From IMG/VR virus record IMGVR_UViG_3300006028_000016, positions 1 to 44,978 of that record: a stretch of DNA of 44,978 nucleotides. One strand, 5' to 3'. The notes under the pieces were generated by a model. That model was not told the origin of the DNA, searched no databases, and worked only from the letters and a program-made list of their open reading frames with translations. The stretch is from a virus. Made by a program: the position numbers and the translations under genes. Each line of letters starts with the position of its first letter. The stretch's first letter is position 1. Shown in pieces: positions 15,317 to 25,024 of this stretch.

Positions 15317-18300
15317 GTGGCGTCCACCGCCGCCGTCCTCCAGGTCGTCGTCGACGCGGACACCACCGCGGCGACCGCCAAGCTGTCGAAATACGACCGG
15401 CAGCTGGCCGCGATCAACGAGACGTCGCGCAAGGGCATCCAGACGCGCCTCGGGGCCTCCTACAACCCCGAGGCGTTCGCGCGCTACGAGAAGGCGCTCT
15501 CCACGGCGGCATCGCGGGCCCGCGACCGCGCCGCCTTCAAGGCCGAGCTCGGCGCCAACTTCAACGCCTCCGCGTTCACGCAGTACCAGCGCGCCGTCGA
15601 GCGGGCCGGGCGTGAGACCGAGACCACCGCCCGCCACACCGAGCACCTCAACCGTTCCGTCGGGCACCTGGCGCGCACGTTCCTTGAGCTTGGCGGCGCC
15701 TACGAGGCGCTCCACCTCGGCAAGGAGGCCGTCGACCAGACGCTGGAACTCGGGCACGCCACCGAGCGGCTCTCGGCCATCACCGGCATGAACACCAAGC
15801 AGGCGTCGCTGTGGATCGAGGCGGCCAAGGCCCGCGGCGTCCAGGCGCGCGCGCTGGGCATGCAGTTCGTCACCCTGTCGCGCAACATCAAGGCGGCCGG
15901 CGACGGCGACACCAAGCATGCCGGGCAGATCAAGGCGCTGGTGGCGCGCCAGAAGGAGCAGACCGCCGCCGCCCAGCAGACGGGAACGGCGACGGCGCGC
16001 GTCACGCGCCTGCAGCAACGCCAGGCCCTCGCCGTCCAGCAACTCCAGCAGCGCCAGCAGGCGCAGATGAGCGCCGCCAGGGCCGCCGGGGAGTCACCCG
16101 AGAAGCTCGCGCGGCTCGCTGACCGTCAGGCGCTCGCCATGCAGCAACTCACCGCCCGGCAGCGCCTGCAACTCCAGCAGGCGCAGCAACTCGGCGGTTC
16201 CAGCGCCAAGCTGACGGACCTGCAGAAGAAGCAGGCGACCGCGCTGGACGCGCTCAAGGGCAAAACCGACAAGGCCAACGCCGCGTTCAAGCTGCTCGGC
16301 GTCAGCCAGGAGACGCTCAAGAGCGGCAATACGCAGGAGGTGCTGCTGGCGGTTGCGGACGGCCTGCAGAAGATCAAGGACCCCGCGACGCGCGCTGCGC
16401 TCGCGCAGCAGCTGTTCGGCCGCACCGCGCAGGGCCTCCTCCCGGTGCTCGCCCAGGGCCATAAGGGCGTCGAGGAGATGCTGGCGGCAGCCAACCGCTA
16501 CGGGGCGTACCTGCCCCAGAACATCCGGCAGCTGCACCAGGCCGTCGACGCGCAGCACAACCTCAACCTCGCCATGGACGGGCTGAAAATCTCGTTCACC
16601 ACGGCCGTGCTGCCCTACCTGGTGCAGGGCGCCGACAAGCTGCTCGCCTTCATCGCCCAGATGCGCTCCGGCAAGGGCGCCGGCGGGCAGTTCGCCGACG
16701 CGATCAAGACCGCGTTCGGGACGGCCAAGACGGCGGTCAAGTGGTTCGTCGACGAGGTCGGCGGGATCGGCCCGGCGCTGGAGATAGCCGCGGGAGCGTT
16801 CGCCACCAAGAAGGTCCTCCAGTTCGGGCGCTTCGCCAGCGAGGTCGCCGGGGCCGCCAAGGGGCTCGCAGGCATCCCCGGCAAGCTCGGGCGGGTCGCC
16901 GGGATCGGCAAGGCCGCCGAGAGGGCGGCGGGCATGCCCGAGATGACCGTCGACGTGATGATCGTCAAAAAAATGATCGGCGGCGGGGGCGGCCCCGGCG
17001 GCGCACCGACGACCACTGCCGAGAAGGACGCCGTCAAGGAGGCCGAGAAGGGCCGGTTCGGGCGGCTGTGGGACAAGATGGGGCCCGGCAAGTACCTGCT
17101 CCCGCTCGCCGCGGGCACGGCCGCGCCGTTCGTGACCGCGTGGGGCATCCGTAAGTTCGCGCAGGGCACCGTCGGCGGCGTCCCCGGCCAGATCCACGGG
17201 CAGTTCTGGGGCGGCAGGTTCTCCCCCAACTTCGGCGGCATCGGCCCGACCGCCGCCACCGGCCTCATCCCTCGCCCCGGCGCCGGTGGGACGAGGCTGC
17301 TGATGGGCGCGGCCGCGAACCTGAACCCAGCGCAGGTCACCAAGGACTTCCTGGCCATGAACGCTGCGCTGGCCAGGCTGGAGCAGCACCAGGCGGGCGT
17401 GCGCCGCACCGCCGATGCGCTCGACCGCCTCGCCGACCGCGCCAACCGCCTCGGCGAATACAAGTACGCCATCGCCGACCGGTTCGGCGCCGAACTCCTC
17501 CGCACCCGCAACGTCGCCAGCCGCGGCGTCACCGGCATCGTCAACAAGCTTCGCGACCTCCCGCCCAAGGCGCGCGCGCAGGCGGCGCTGGCGATGATCC
17601 AGATGTCGCAGACCCTGGAGCGCATGGGCGCCATCCCCAAGGGCACCACCGCGCGTCTCAGCAAGCAGATCGCCGCGCCCCTCGGCCAGATCGGCGTGCA
17701 CGCCAGGACGTCGGCCGGGCAGGTCAAGCAGCTGAGGACCGCGATCGACGAGCTCCCGAACTCCAAGGCGATCACCTTCAACGTCGACGCCCACTTCTCC
17801 AGCGCCGCCGAGCGGCTGTTCTACACGACCGGGGCGAACCCGCGAGGCGTGGCCATCCCGTTCACCGGCACCCGCGGCCGAGGGCACGCCGGGCCCAGCG
17901 GCCGCAGGCCCAGCGGTGGTGGCGGTGGCGGTGGCGGTGGCGGTGGCGGTGGCGGTGGCGGCGGTGGTGGTGGTGGTGGTGGCGGCGGTGGTGGTGGCGC
18001 TGCCGCCCGGGCAGCGGCAGTCGTCGCCCGCCAGGACGCCGCTTCGCGCCGGCAGGCCGCGGCCGCCGCCGGGCAGCAGGCCGCCGCCGACCGGCAGCAG
18101 GCCGCCGCCGACCGGCAGCAGAAGGCCGCCGAGGCCGCTCAGAAGGCCGAGGCCGTCTTCGAGGCCTACTGGGCGCGCATCCCCAGCCAAGGCGTCATAC
18201 AGCAAATCAAGATGCAGCAACTCACCAACCAGCAGACCCTCGCGCAGAACGCCAACAACGTCCCCGGGCAGGAGAAAGCGCTCAGGTCCGAGCAGAAGCT

Positions 18301-18733
18301 GCTCAAGCAATGGCTCGCGCTTGACCAGCGCAAGCTGCGCAAGCTCAACCGGCAGATTGCCAAGACCCGGGCGGGCGCGCGGCGCTGGGCGCTGCTCCAG
18401 GACAAGAACGCGCTCCTGCAGGAAATCGGGAACATCGAGGGCCAGCTGGGCACGACCGCCACCAGCCTCCAGGACCTCGCCTCCGGCGGCGCCGACACCG
18501 CGGGAGGCTTTGACCTCGCGCCCAGCGGCGCCAACACGCAGCTGCCGACCATGCGCGACGTCACCCGGGCCGTCAGAGGCGGCGACGGCGGCGTCGTGCA
18601 CCACCACCACGGCGACATCATCGTCAACGTCAACAACCGCGGCGACGAGCACAAGGTCGCGCAGGTCATCGAGAAGACCACCGGCACCAAGATTCACGCC
18701 CGCATGCGCGCCGCCGGGATGCGAGGGACATGA
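15317..18733 (+). CDS. Tape measure protein
   Basis: This 1138-residue protein sets tail length and exits during DNA delivery. It is largely alpha-helical with long Gln/Ala-rich coiled-coil stretches (about residues 215-330, QQRQALAVQQLQQRQQAQ), a hydrophobic segment around 430-450 and a central domain with AAGAFATKKVLQFG. Residues 867-894 are 28 consecutive glycines. After this come AADRQQAAADRQQ heptad-like repeats and a His cluster (HHHH) before a DIIVNVNN beta end. GTG start lies 4 bases after the chaperone stop. Longest gene in the window, as is usual for tape measures. Confidence 0.93.
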   Translation: MASTAAVLQVVVDADTTAATAKLSKYDRQLAAINETSRKGIQTRLGASYNPEAFARYEKALSTAASRARDRAAFKAELGANFNASAFTQYQRAVERAGRETETTARHTEHLNRSVGHLARTFLELGGAYEALHLGKEAVDQTLELGHATERLSAITGMNTKQASLWIEAAKARGVQARALGMQFVTLSRNIKAAGDGDTKHAGQIKALVARQKEQTAAAQQTGTATARVTRLQQRQALAVQQLQQRQQAQMSAARAAGESPEKLARLADRQALAMQQLTARQRLQLQQAQQLGGSSAKLTDLQKKQATALDALKGKTDKANAAFKLLGVSQETLKSGNTQEVLLAVADGLQKIKDPATRAALAQQLFGRTAQGLLPVLAQGHKGVEEMLAAANRYGAYLPQNIRQLHQAVDAQHNLNLAMDGLKISFTTAVLPYLVQGADKLLAFIAQMRSGKGAGGQFADAIKTAFGTAKTAVKWFVDEVGGIGPALEIAAGAFATKKVLQFGRFASEVAGAAKGLAGIPGKLGRVAGIGKAAERAAGMPEMTVDVMIVKKMIGGGGGPGGAPTTTAEKDAVKEAEKGRFGRLWDKMGPGKYLLPLAAGTAAPFVTAWGIRKFAQGTVGGVPGQIHGQFWGGRFSPNFGGIGPTAATGLIPRPGAGGTRLLMGAAANLNPAQVTKDFLAMNAALARLEQHQAGVRRTADALDRLADRANRLGEYKYAIADRFGAELLRTRNVASRGVTGIVNKLRDLPPKARAQAALAMIQMSQTLERMGAIPKGTTARLSKQIAAPLGQIGVHARTSAGQVKQLRTAIDELPNSKAITFNVDAHFSSAAERLFYTTGANPRGVAIPFTGTRGRGHAGPSGRRPSGGGGGGGGGGGGGGGGGGGGGGGGGGGGAAARAAAVVARQDAASRRQAAAAAGQQAAADRQQAAADRQQKAAEAAQKAEAVFEAYWARIPSQGVIQQIKMQQLTNQQTLAQNANNVPGQEKALRSEQKLLKQWLALDQRKLRKLNRQIAKTRAGARRWALLQDKNALLQEIGNIEGQLGTTATSLQDLASGGADTAGGFDLAPSGANTQLPTMRDVTRAVRGGDGGVVHHHHGDIIVNVNNRGDEHKVAQVIEKTTGTKIHARMRAAGMRGT
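17915..17998 (+). repeat. GGT/GGC simple repeat coding 28 glycines
   Basis: Twenty-eight consecutive Gly codons, mostly alternating GGT and GGC, lie in the tape measure gene. The period is 3-6 bases. It probably acts as a flexible linker between the helical body and the C-terminal part, and is a likely place for slippage or assembly length error. Confidence 0.9.
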
Positions 18734-19146
18734 GCCAGGTCACCTTCACCGACCCCCGCGTCGGAACCGTCTACACCTGGGCCGCCAACCCCACGACCGA
18801 GAACGCCGTCAACAAGAACCGGCAGATCGAGCGCACCTCCACGACCGGGAACGTCGGCGCCGTCAAACAGCAGGGCGACGACGAGCCCTACATCCTGGAC
18901 TGGGGGCTCAACGTGTTCGGCACAGCGCAGGAGGTCGCGCTGTGGCAGTGGTACATGCTCAGCCGCACCCAGACCATCTACCTCACCGACTGGCAGGGCG
19001 AGAAGTACGAGGGGCAGATCATCACCGTCACGCGCACCCGCATGGCCGCGCCCGCCAACGGGCAGCCCTGGAGCGTCTACCAGATCCAGTTCGAGGTCTA
19101 CAAGTTCCTGTCGGGCGTGCTCGCCACCGCCGGAGTCATCCCCTGA
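18730..19146 (+). CDS. Tail protein following the tape measure (distal-tail position)
   Basis: This 138-residue protein overlaps the tape measure stop by four bases (ATGA). It is beta-rich (PRVGTVYTWAANPTTE, QTIYLTDWQGEKYEGQIITV, YQIQFEVYKFLSG). The position is where distal tail or baseplate-adaptor proteins are encoded, but at this size it may only be a hub-interacting domain. No firm family. Confidence 0.6.
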   Translation: MSQVTFTDPRVGTVYTWAANPTTENAVNKNRQIERTSTTGNVGAVKQQGDDEPYILDWGLNVFGTAQEVALWQWYMLSRTQTIYLTDWQGEKYEGQIITVTRTRMAAPANGQPWSVYQIQFEVYKFLSGVLATAGVIP

Positions 19147-21299
19147 TGGGCTCGGTCCCGAACCTGCTCAAGCAGCGGTGGCGCTCCCGGCAACTCATCG
19201 GCGACGCCTCCCACTCCTGCCTGGTCAGGATCAGACAGGGGGTCGTCAACCACTTCTACGACAGCGTGCAGATGCTCGACACCAGCCCCGACCAGGACCC
19301 GCGGCTCCCGACCATCTGGAAGGGCCACAACGCCGTCCCCTGGCAGGGGCACTGGATGGTCGGAACCTTCGCCGACCCCGGGGCCGCCGACTGGATCGTG
19401 CTGCCCAACATCCAGTCGGCCAGCTTCACCCGCGACCTCACCAACAACGGCGGCTCGGTGCTCACCGTCACCCTGGACGACATCTCCTTCCAGCAGGCGA
19501 CCGGCGCCGCCGGCCTCTACCACACCATCGAGCGCGGCTGGTACTCCCCGACGCGCGGCGTCAAGGTCTCAAGCCGCCCCTCGCTGTGGGCCGAGAACGA
19601 GTGGGGCGACACGTTCAACGGCGGCTACCAGATCGAGCTCTGGGAGGGCTACGGCTCCGGCGCCGACGTCACGCCCGTGCGCAGCGGGGACCACTGGTCG
19701 GCGCCAGCCGCGAGCCGCACCTGGGTCGGCTGGCTTGACCAGGTCGACCTGGAGTCCCACCCCGACCACGTCATCCTCACTTGCCGCGACGGCAGCATCC
19801 TCCTCACCGACCAGCGGCTCATCGGCCAGAACAAGGCGCCCGAAATCAAGGCGCCCGTCACCTTCGCCTCCCGCGCGCGGACGCTCGGAGAGACCCGGGT
19901 GGGCGCGGCCGGGAACGCCAGCGACGGCAGCATCATCACCACCGACCCGACGCTCGGGATCGTCTGGGTCAGCGACGGCTACAGCGACCCCAACCACACC
20001 CCCTGGATCGACCTCAAGCTCCCCGCCGGGTTCTACGAGGACTTCTACGCCGCGTTCTCCTACAGCGGCGAGACGATGTACGCCTCCCTCTACGCCGAGG
20101 CGGGCAGCACCATGGACAACGGGACCGTGCGCCTCCCGACCGGGTGGGTTGACCTCGGCCTCGGCAGCGTCCCCGACTCGGGCATCCCCTGGATTCTCAA
20201 GCACGCCAACCTCATCGGCTCAGACCAGGCCACCGACGCCTACCACCCCTCGCGGCGCTGGAGCCTGGGCGGGCACACCTTCCAGCTGACCGACAACAGC
20301 GTCCTGCGCCTCAGCTTCGGCAACCTCGTCCGCGACCCCAACAGCGGGAAATACCAGGCAGGCACCGACGCCCTCTACGCCTTCCGCTACGGCACCAACC
20401 CCGCCAACGTCGCCACCAGCGGGACGACGACCGCCAACCACTGGGTCCTCGTCGACGACGCCGCGCAGGTCGTCCGCATGATCCTGCTGTGGGCCGGGTT
20501 CAAGGAGTGGCACGTCGAGGACTTCGGCTGGACGCTGGAGAAGCCGCTCCAATTCGGGATGGACTCGTTCTTCTCAGACGTGATAACCGAGATGCTCGCG
20601 CAGGGCAATTTCCTGTTCTTCATCGACGCGCCCACCGACCACGACATGAGCCTGGGCGTGCCCGTCTTCGTCTCCCAGACCGCGACCGACCTCGCGCCCC
20701 CGGGCGGCATGCTGCAGGTCCAGGACAAGGACATGGTCGAGGCGCTGACGGTCAAGTGGGACAAGTCCAACCTGCCCTACGTGATGCGCTACCGCGGCGC
20801 CGAGGACCCCAACGGCACCTTCGCGCTCGGCGACACCGTCCGCCGCTTCTGGGGCACCTACTGGCCGCCCTGGTCCGGGCACGACTACACCAACCTGCAG
20901 GGCCGCCACTTCAAGGGCGGCTACCCCCTGGAGCGCCTCGGCGGCGTCCGCCGGCACGTCACGCACACCAACACCAGCCTCAAGTCCGTCGCGGAATGCC
21001 TGTTCGCCTGCCTCCTCGACGCCATCCAGTACGCGCTGCAGGCCGTCACCGCCACCTTCCAGATCGCCGGGCTGCCCGGCGTCACGCTCAACCAGCAGAT
21101 CAGCGTCGTCGACCAGGGCACCGGCACCAACTCCCGCCTATGGGTGGCCAGCATCGACTCGCAGCACACCCTCGGGCCCGGCGGCGCCTGGCACATGGTC
21201 ATCGGCGGCGCGATGCTCGACACCGAGGACATGAACCTCATCGCGCAGGACTACAAATACACCTACCAGCGCTGGGTTATCGCCAAGGGGCCCGCGTGA
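19146..21299 (+). CDS. Large minor tail / tail-tip protein
   Basis: This 717-residue protein overlaps the previous stop by one base (TGATG) and the next GTG by four. It is Trp/Gly-rich with mixed beta segments (SASFTRDLTNNGGSVLTVTL, RTWVGWLDQVDLESHPDHVI) and a C-terminal region with QQISVVDQGTGTNSRLWVAS and LGPGGAWHMVIGG that resembles baseplate hub proteins. I expect a tail-tip hub that contacts the distal tail protein. A precise family cannot be assigned by eye. Confidence 0.7.
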   Translation: MGSVPNLLKQRWRSRQLIGDASHSCLVRIRQGVVNHFYDSVQMLDTSPDQDPRLPTIWKGHNAVPWQGHWMVGTFADPGAADWIVLPNIQSASFTRDLTNNGGSVLTVTLDDISFQQATGAAGLYHTIERGWYSPTRGVKVSSRPSLWAENEWGDTFNGGYQIELWEGYGSGADVTPVRSGDHWSAPAASRTWVGWLDQVDLESHPDHVILTCRDGSILLTDQRLIGQNKAPEIKAPVTFASRARTLGETRVGAAGNASDGSIITTDPTLGIVWVSDGYSDPNHTPWIDLKLPAGFYEDFYAAFSYSGETMYASLYAEAGSTMDNGTVRLPTGWVDLGLGSVPDSGIPWILKHANLIGSDQATDAYHPSRRWSLGGHTFQLTDNSVLRLSFGNLVRDPNSGKYQAGTDALYAFRYGTNPANVATSGTTTANHWVLVDDAAQVVRMILLWAGFKEWHVEDFGWTLEKPLQFGMDSFFSDVITEMLAQGNFLFFIDAPTDHDMSLGVPVFVSQTATDLAPPGGMLQVQDKDMVEALTVKWDKSNLPYVMRYRGAEDPNGTFALGDTVRRFWGTYWPPWSGHDYTNLQGRHFKGGYPLERLGGVRRHVTHTNTSLKSVAECLFACLLDAIQYALQAVTATFQIAGLPGVTLNQQISVVDQGTGTNSRLWVASIDSQHTLGPGGAWHMVIGGAMLDTEDMNLIAQDYKYTYQRWVIAKGPA

Positions 21300-21784
21300 G
21301 CGCGATCAACGGCGGCGGCCCGCCGCGCGGGCAACTCGAGCGGTCCCTCGCCGCGCTGACCATCGGCGTGCACCAGGGCGCGCGGCAGCGCCGCCGCGAC
21401 CTCTACGACACCCGCATCGGCGAATACGAACAGCAGGTCCACGTCCCGCTCTCCGGGGAGGCGACCGCCGACTGGGGCTACGCCGACCAGGCGGTCGCGT
21501 GGGAGATGCCCTTCCTCTATGCGCCGTTGCAGCGCCGCGTCCCGTTCCCCACGCCGCACTTCACCTACGGCATCGAGATGACCAGCGGGCAGAGCGCGCT
21601 CGTCCTCATCGCCGCGCACGTCATCGACTGGACCGTCACCGACCAGCAGTGGTACGTCGGCGCGACCGTCCGCTTCGCCGCCTGCGCGCCGCTCGCCACC
21701 GACCCGCAGCCCTACGCCGCCATCGCCCACCTCAGCTTCGAGGGCTACGCCACCTCGGCCGAAATAGACGAGTTCACCCAATGA
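21296..21784 (+). CDS. Tail protein with lectin-like beta fold (tentative)
   Basis: This 162-residue protein has an Arg-rich N-terminal helix (ARQRRRDLYDTRIGEY) and a beta-rich C-terminal half (DWTVTDQQWYVGATVRFAACAP...AIAHLSFEGYA) with the cadence of H-type lectin-like phage tail domains. GTG start overlaps the hub stop. A fibre-network or receptor-contact role is inferred from position only. Confidence 0.6.
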   Translation: MSAINGGGPPRGQLERSLAALTIGVHQGARQRRRDLYDTRIGEYEQQVHVPLSGEATADWGYADQAVAWEMPFLYAPLQRRVPFPTPHFTYGIEMTSGQSALVLIAAHVIDWTVTDQQWYVGATVRFAACAPLATDPQPYAAIAHLSFEGYATSAEIDEFTQ

Positions 21785-21794
21785 GGAGCCGCGC

Positions 21795-23177
21795 GTGACC
21801 CCCACCAAAACACCGTTCGCAGGCTTCGAGCGCCTGGAGCCCGGCGACCCGCTCTCCTCCGACGGCTACGCCTTCACCTACGAGAACCCCTACATCGCCG
21901 ACCGGCTGGCCAAGATCGGCGCCGTCACCCACCGCCACGACGCGCACGCGGCCATGCCCGACCCGACGACCAGCCCGACCGTGGTGCTGGCCGCCAGCGG
22001 CGGCTCCATCCCCTCCGGCACGCCCATCCACGTCGCCTACACGCTCTTTGACGCCGACGCCGGGGAGACGCTGCCCTCCCCGGTCGTCATCGCCACCACC
22101 GCGGCGGGCTACGCGCCGCCGGCGGGCGCGCCCGTAGCGACCGTCGACTACAGCGCCGGGACGCTGCTGGCCGGAAACCCGCTCTACGCCATCACCGTCA
22201 CCGACGGCGCAGGCGGCGAGACCGCGCTCAGCCCCGCCGCCTCAGTCATCATCGACCCCGGGCACGCCACCGCCCGCGTCATCCTCACTGGCCTCACCGC
22301 CCTCACCGACGGCGCCTCGGGCGCCTCCACGGCGGCAGGCTGGCGCATGTGGCGCAGCATGGACGGCGGCTCCTCCTGGGACCTGCTCGGCACCGGCCCG
22401 CGCGCCACCGACACCTTCACCGACTCAGGCGGCGGCGGCGACTGCACCGTCAACCCGCCCCTCTCCGGGACGACGCGCGGGACCAGCCAGCTGACCGTCA
22501 CCATCCCCGGCGGGCAGCCCGCCGCCGCCACCTTCTTCAGCATCTACGCCGACACCACCGGCCTGTTCACCGGCCCCTGCCTGCTCGGCACCTACCCCGC
22601 CTCAGACCTCGGCACGGTCAAGACGTACACGGCGCTCGCGCCATTGGACGGGCAGCCGCCCGCGGTCAGCCAGTCTTACCCCGGCGCCAACCAGATCGAC
22701 CCCGACACCGACCTGCTCGACTGGCACTGGAAGCGGCCCGTCGACACCGCCAACGACCTGCCGCAGACCGGCAACAGCGACGGCGACACGCGCGTCACGC
22801 TCGACACCGAGACCATCTGGATCTGGGACGACCCCGACCAGGTCTGGAACCAGTGGAACCCCGGCGGCGGGATCCTCGCGTCAACCCAGCAGTCCGGCAG
22901 CTACCAGCTCACCCTCGCCGACGCCGGGACCGTCGTCGAGTTCACCGGCGCCGGCGCGGCGACGCTCACCATCCCCGCCTACGTCGTCGCCGCGATCCCC
23001 GTCGGCGCCGTCGTCGAGGTGTTCCAGTACGGCGCCGGGCAGGTCACGGTCGCCGCCGGGTCCGGGGTGACGCTGCGCTCCCACGGCGGGCTGGTGCGCA
23101 CCGCGGCGCAGTACTCCACGGTCAGCCTGCGCAAGCGAGACCTCGACGAGTGGGTCCTCAGCGGGGACCTCGCCTAA
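21795..23177 (+). CDS. Tail fibre / receptor-binding protein
   Basis: This 460-residue protein has an N-terminal attachment part with THRHDAHAAM, Ig/FN3-like beta repeats (about 55-275: PIHVAYTLFDADAGETLPSP and following) and a C-terminal domain (about 370-460) with DAGTVVEFTGAGAATLTIP, VFQYGAGQVTVAAGSGVTL and YSTVSLRKRDLDEWVLSGD. That last domain is a very common phage fibre tip module. GAGGAG precedes the GTG start. Confidence 0.78.
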   Translation: MTPTKTPFAGFERLEPGDPLSSDGYAFTYENPYIADRLAKIGAVTHRHDAHAAMPDPTTSPTVVLAASGGSIPSGTPIHVAYTLFDADAGETLPSPVVIATTAAGYAPPAGAPVATVDYSAGTLLAGNPLYAITVTDGAGGETALSPAASVIIDPGHATARVILTGLTALTDGASGASTAAGWRMWRSMDGGSSWDLLGTGPRATDTFTDSGGGGDCTVNPPLSGTTRGTSQLTVTIPGGQPAAATFFSIYADTTGLFTGPCLLGTYPASDLGTVKTYTALAPLDGQPPAVSQSYPGANQIDPDTDLLDWHWKRPVDTANDLPQTGNSDGDTRVTLDTETIWIWDDPDQVWNQWNPGGGILASTQQSGSYQLTLADAGTVVEFTGAGAATLTIPAYVVAAIPVGAVVEVFQYGAGQVTVAAGSGVTLRSHGGLVRTAAQYSTVSLRKRDLDEWVLSGDLA

Positions 23178-23191
23178 ACCAGGAGGAAACG

Positions 23192-23596
23192 ATGGCTAAC
23201 GCCCTATACGACGGAGGCCGCGAGGGGATCCTCGACGGCACCATCTCCATGCCCAGCGGCACCATCAAAGCGCTACTGGCCACCGCCGGCTACACCCCCA
23301 ACACCGCGACGCACCGCAACGTCTCCGACGTCACCACCGGCAACATCGTCGCGCGCTCCAGCGCGTTCACGTCCAAGACCGAGACCGGCGGCGTGTTCGA
23401 CGCCGCCGACATCACCTTCCCCGCCGTCACCGGCTCGGTCGCGCCCTACATCATCCTCTACGCCGACACCGGCACCGACTCCACCAGCCGACTGGTCGGG
23501 ATCATCGACACCGCCACCGGCCTGCCCGTCACCCCCAACGGCGGCGACATCTCGGTGACCTGGGACAACGGCGCCAACAAGATCTTCAAGCTCTGA
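23192..23596 (+). CDS. Small tail-module structural protein
   Basis: This 134-residue protein has an AGGAGG site and starts MANALYDGGREGILDG. It contains IKALLATAGYTPNTATH and GVFDAADITFPAVTG, a pattern widespread just after fibre genes in phages, where the product is thought to be a virion protein. No enzymatic motif. Confidence 0.65.
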   Translation: MANALYDGGREGILDGTISMPSGTIKALLATAGYTPNTATHRNVSDVTTGNIVARSSAFTSKTETGGVFDAADITFPAVTGSVAPYIILYADTGTDSTSRLVGIIDTATGLPVTPNGGDISVTWDNGANKIFKL

Positions 23597-23943
23597 TGGC
23601 CGTCACCGCCGCCGGCACCGGGACGCAGACCGCCACCATCGGCGCCGAGCACACCCTGCTCGACGTCGCCGCCGCCGGCACCTACACCTTCCACGTCGAC
23701 ACGATCAACCTGGCCGCCGGGGACGTGCTGGAGCTGCGCATCTACCAGATCCTGCTCACCGGCGGCACCCGCCGCGTCGCCTACTTCCAGTCGTACGTGG
23801 ACGCGCAGGTCGCCGACGACCTCATCAAGATCTCGGTCCCGATCTCCAACGAGCTGACCGATGCCGGGGCGCTGCGGTTCACGCTCAAACAAACGCAGGG
23901 CACCGGCCGCGCCTACCCGTGGAAAGTCCTCAAATATGCCTGA
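23596..23943 (+). CDS. Small beta-rich structural protein
   Basis: This 115-residue protein starts in a TGATG overlap with the gene before. It has a jelly-roll-like beta pattern (TYTFHVDTINLAAGDVLELR, RRVAYFQSYVD). Similar proteins occur beside the preceding family in phage tail modules; precise role unknown. Confidence 0.6.
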   Translation: MAVTAAGTGTQTATIGAEHTLLDVAAAGTYTFHVDTINLAAGDVLELRIYQILLTGGTRRVAYFQSYVDAQVADDLIKISVPISNELTDAGALRFTLKQTQGTGRAYPWKVLKYA

Positions 23944-24493
23944 CTTCCCGGCTGACGCCGCCTCCATCGGGCCTGCCGGCGCCCTGTCGCCGTGGGCGGA
24001 AGGGTCCGTCTACAACGGCCTCTACGGCGGCGGCTGGGCCTCTCGCACCCTGGTCGCCAACCTGGCCGTTATCGCCGAGGTGTTCCTGCCGGTCATCGCA
24101 ACCCTGCGCGGCTTCTCATGGACGAACGGCAGCGCCGTGAGCGGAAACGTGGACTGTGGCCTTTACGACGCCCACCGCAATCAGATCGCCCACACCGGCT
24201 CGACCGCTCAGGCGGGGACGAACGCGAGCCAGGCGGTCGGTGCCACCGCGACGCAACTCAACCCCGGCAACTACTACGTCGCCGTCGCGATTGACAACGC
24301 TACGGGCACCTTCAACTCACAGGGCTCCAACCCCAACTCGGCGGGCACTTTCTATATCTACCCAGCGTTTGGGTTGTTCACGATGGCGAGCGCGTTCCCG
24401 CTGCCGTCCACCCTGACCCTGGCTGCACCGAGCGCGGCGGCCCAGGCGTACCTGCCGATGTTCGGCGCGCTCATCGATACGAGCGTGGTGTGA
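23936..24493 (+). CDS. Structural protein, paralogue A1
   Basis: This 185-residue protein overlaps the previous gene by eight bases. Its core (TLRGFSWTNGSAVSGNVDCGLYD, LNPGNYYVAVAID, ASAFPLP, AYLPMFGAL) aligns by eye with the next gene, so the two are tandem paralogues. Such core patterns occur in tail-fibre domains that bind sugars or other fibres. Its upstream and own sequence is less extreme in GC than the structural genes before it, hinting at later acquisition. Confidence 0.65.
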   Translation: MPDFPADAASIGPAGALSPWAEGSVYNGLYGGGWASRTLVANLAVIAEVFLPVIATLRGFSWTNGSAVSGNVDCGLYDAHRNQIAHTGSTAQAGTNASQAVGATATQLNPGNYYVAVAIDNATGTFNSQGSNPNSAGTFYIYPAFGLFTMASAFPLPSTLTLAAPSAAAQAYLPMFGALIDTSVV

Positions 24494-24496
24494 GCA

Positions 24497-25018
24497 ATGC
24501 CCGACTGGTCCAACACAGCCGTACCGGAGCGCGTCAACATCTGGACGCTCGCCGGTTCATCGTTGCAGAACGCCGCCAGCGCTCAACAGCCGTTGAGCAG
24601 CGGGTCGCAGAACAACGCGGCCAACCAGGCGGCCTACTTGCCGTTCGTGCTCCCGTGGCGCTACCCGGTGCAGCGTGTCATGTGGTGCAACGGTGGCCTG
24701 ACCTCGGGCAGCGTGGACGTGGGCATCTACACCATCGGGGGCGGGCGGCTCTGGTCGCTCGGCGGCGTCGCACAAAGCCCAACTAACGCGGTTCAGTACG
24801 CGAACGCGGGCATCGTGCTGTCGCCGGGGCGGTACTACCTCGGGTGGGCACAGAGCGCTAGCGGATGGTTCGCGGGCGTCGCGGCTCCGATGGGCCGCCC
24901 GTTAGGGCTTTACACGCAGGCGAGCGCATACCCGCTCCCCGCACAGGCGACCTTCGCTGCGTGGGGTTCGATGGCGCTCCCCATCGTGGCGTTCACCACT
25001 TCGCCGTCTGGTATCTGA
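24497..25018 (+). CDS. Structural protein, paralogue A2
   Basis: This 173-residue protein begins three bases after paralogue A1 and shares its core: QRVMWCNGGLTSGSVDVGIYT, LSPGRYYLGWAQS, ASAYPLP and MALPIVAF. The pair probably arose by duplication and then diverged, possibly for different receptors. No signal peptide or membrane segment. Confidence 0.65.
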   Translation: MPDWSNTAVPERVNIWTLAGSSLQNAASAQQPLSSGSQNNAANQAAYLPFVLPWRYPVQRVMWCNGGLTSGSVDVGIYTIGGGRLWSLGGVAQSPTNAVQYANAGIVLSPGRYYLGWAQSASGWFAGVAAPMGRPLGLYTQASAYPLPAQATFAAWGSMALPIVAFTTSPSGI

Positions 25019-25024
25019 CAGGTC

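Noticed and set aside
16094-18697. Long open frame on the minus strand opposite the tape measure gene
   Set aside because: It has low-complexity Thr/Ala/Leu composition typical of antisense GC-rich DNA, no ribosome site and no domain; it is a shadow of the plus-strand gene.
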